Positions 5,479 to 6,042 of a stretch of DNA of 6,042 nucleotides are shown in pieces. Position 1 is the first letter of the stretch; every line of letters starts with the position of its first letter. The position numbers and the translations under genes were made by a program. This DNA comes from Pseudomonadota bacterium (lineage in GTDB: Bacteria > Myxococcota > Polyangia > Polyangiales > Polyangiaceae). The stretch spans positions 1 through 6,042 of the forward strand of contig JAEZYO010000290.1 in assembly GCA_023419055.1 (NCBI GenBank), in the 5' to 3' direction. The notes beneath the pieces were generated by a model that was not told the origin of the DNA, did not search any database, and was given only the letters and a program-made list of their open reading frames with translations.

Positions 5479-6042
5479 GGAGAGCCCCGACGATGGCGCG
5501 TTTGGCGGCTCGCGGCTAGCCGCCTTCGGCCGGCGCGCGTTTCTTTACGGGAGCGCCGCCGCGCTCGGTTCCGCCTGCCGGGAGGTCGACCCCGACGGGA
5601 GGGAAATCGTCCCGCTCTGGTTCACTTACGGCGGGAAAAATCGCGAAGTGTTAGAAGCCCTGGTGCGTCGCTTCAACGCGAGCCAGACGCGAGACTACGT
5701 TCGCCCGGTCTACCAGGGGGATTACTTCGAGGGCCTGGCCAAGCTCCGCACCGCGCTCGCCGCGCGTGCTGCCCCGCCGCTCAGCCACGTGGTCGGCGAA
5801 ATAGTGCCGTACCTCGCCCAGGCCGGCGTGCTCGCGCCGCTCGGGCACGAACGAGAGATCGAGCGCTTCGAGCTCGTGCCCGAGCTCGCGCAGTCCGGCT
5901 CCTTCATCGGCGGGGCCGATCACCCGCTCTACATTTTGCCCTTCAACCGCTCGACGCCCATCGCCTACCTGAACGGCGCCTTGTTCGAGCGCGCGGGCCT
6001 CGCGGCGCCGCGCACCTGGAGCGAGCTCCGTGAGGTCGCGCG
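5471..6042 (+). CDS. UgpB-like ABC-transporter solute-binding protein, Tat lipoprotein, 3' end cut off
   Basis: Periplasmic solute-binding component of an ABC importer of the UgpB (glycerol-3-phosphate/glycerophosphodiester) type, or a relative. Seen: 190 codons up to the window edge, no stop. The N-terminus has a twin-arginine signal, GRRAFLYG (Arg21-Arg22, Phe24, Leu25), then a short hydrophobic stretch ending LGSAC, so Cys36 is a candidate lipidation site. The mature part begins with the family pattern: LWFTYGGKNREVLEALV, RRFNASQ, then YQGDYFEGLAKLRTAL, matching the YKGNY-type motif I recall for E. coli UgpB; then VVGEIVPYLAQAGVLAPL; and LPFNRSTPIAYLN followed by FERAGLAAPRTWSELREVA, corresponding to UgpB PFNSSTPVLYYN and the KTW motif. 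The GTG start is the only start in frame before the signal and has AGGAG 5 nt upstream. Permease and ATPase genes would be expected beyond the right edge. The real ligand could be another sugar or phosphodiester. Confidence 0.92.
   Translation, partial: MPKESPDDGAFGGSRLAAFGRRAFLYGSAAALGSACREVDPDGREIVPLWFTYGGKNREVLEALVRRFNASQTRDYVRPVYQGDYFEGLAKLRTALAARAAPPLSHVVGEIVPYLAQAGVLAPLGHEREIERFELVPELAQSGSFIGGADHPLYILPFNRSTPIAYLNGALFERAGLAAPRTWSELREVA

Overview
This is a GC-rich window with six protein-coding genes. All six products are predicted to leave the cytoplasm or sit in the membrane. The base composition, the long Ala/Ser/Pro- or Gly-rich linkers after lipoprotein cysteines, and a cysteine-module lipoprotein starting C-TVIAEVDRDKIPDE fit a Myxococcota genome, probably of the Polyangia/Sorangium type. 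That assignment is an inference from style; no taxonomic marker gene is present.

Layout. Positions 1-102 hold the 3' end and downstream region of a minus-strand gene, with a hairpin and a G-rich tract that could form a quadruplex. Positions 79-2022 (minus) encode a 647-residue lipoprotein with a Gly-rich stalk and 19 four-cysteine modules. Positions 2190-2594 (minus) encode a 134-residue lipoprotein with one EF-hand-like loop. A 243-bp divergent intergenic region follows. Positions 2838-3422 (plus) encode an unrecognised protein of about six membrane segments. It converges, with a 20-bp gap, on a minus-strand pair: a formylglycine-generating-enzyme-fold (FGE/SUMF1) lipoprotein (5478 to 4213) and an SGNH/GDSL hydrolase lipoprotein (4237 to 3443), whose reading frames overlap by 25 bp. 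At the right edge, 5471-6042 (plus, cut by the window end) is a UgpB-like ABC-transporter solute-binding protein with a twin-arginine signal.

How it works together. Five of the six products carry a signal peptide ending in a candidate lipidation cysteine, so this looks like a stretch of cell-envelope functions rather than one recognisable pathway. The FGE-fold and SGNH genes are the only clear operon and may act on the same envelope substrate, which is inference. The FGE-fold protein lacks the active-site cysteine pair of true formylglycine-generating enzymes and carries an unusual Cys-rich C-terminal extension. It also starts at a TTG that overlaps the GTG start of the divergent transporter gene by 8 bp, leaving no intergenic space for promoters. 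I see no RNA genes, insertion sequences, CRISPR arrays or phage genes, and no gene-free stretch longer than 300 bp.
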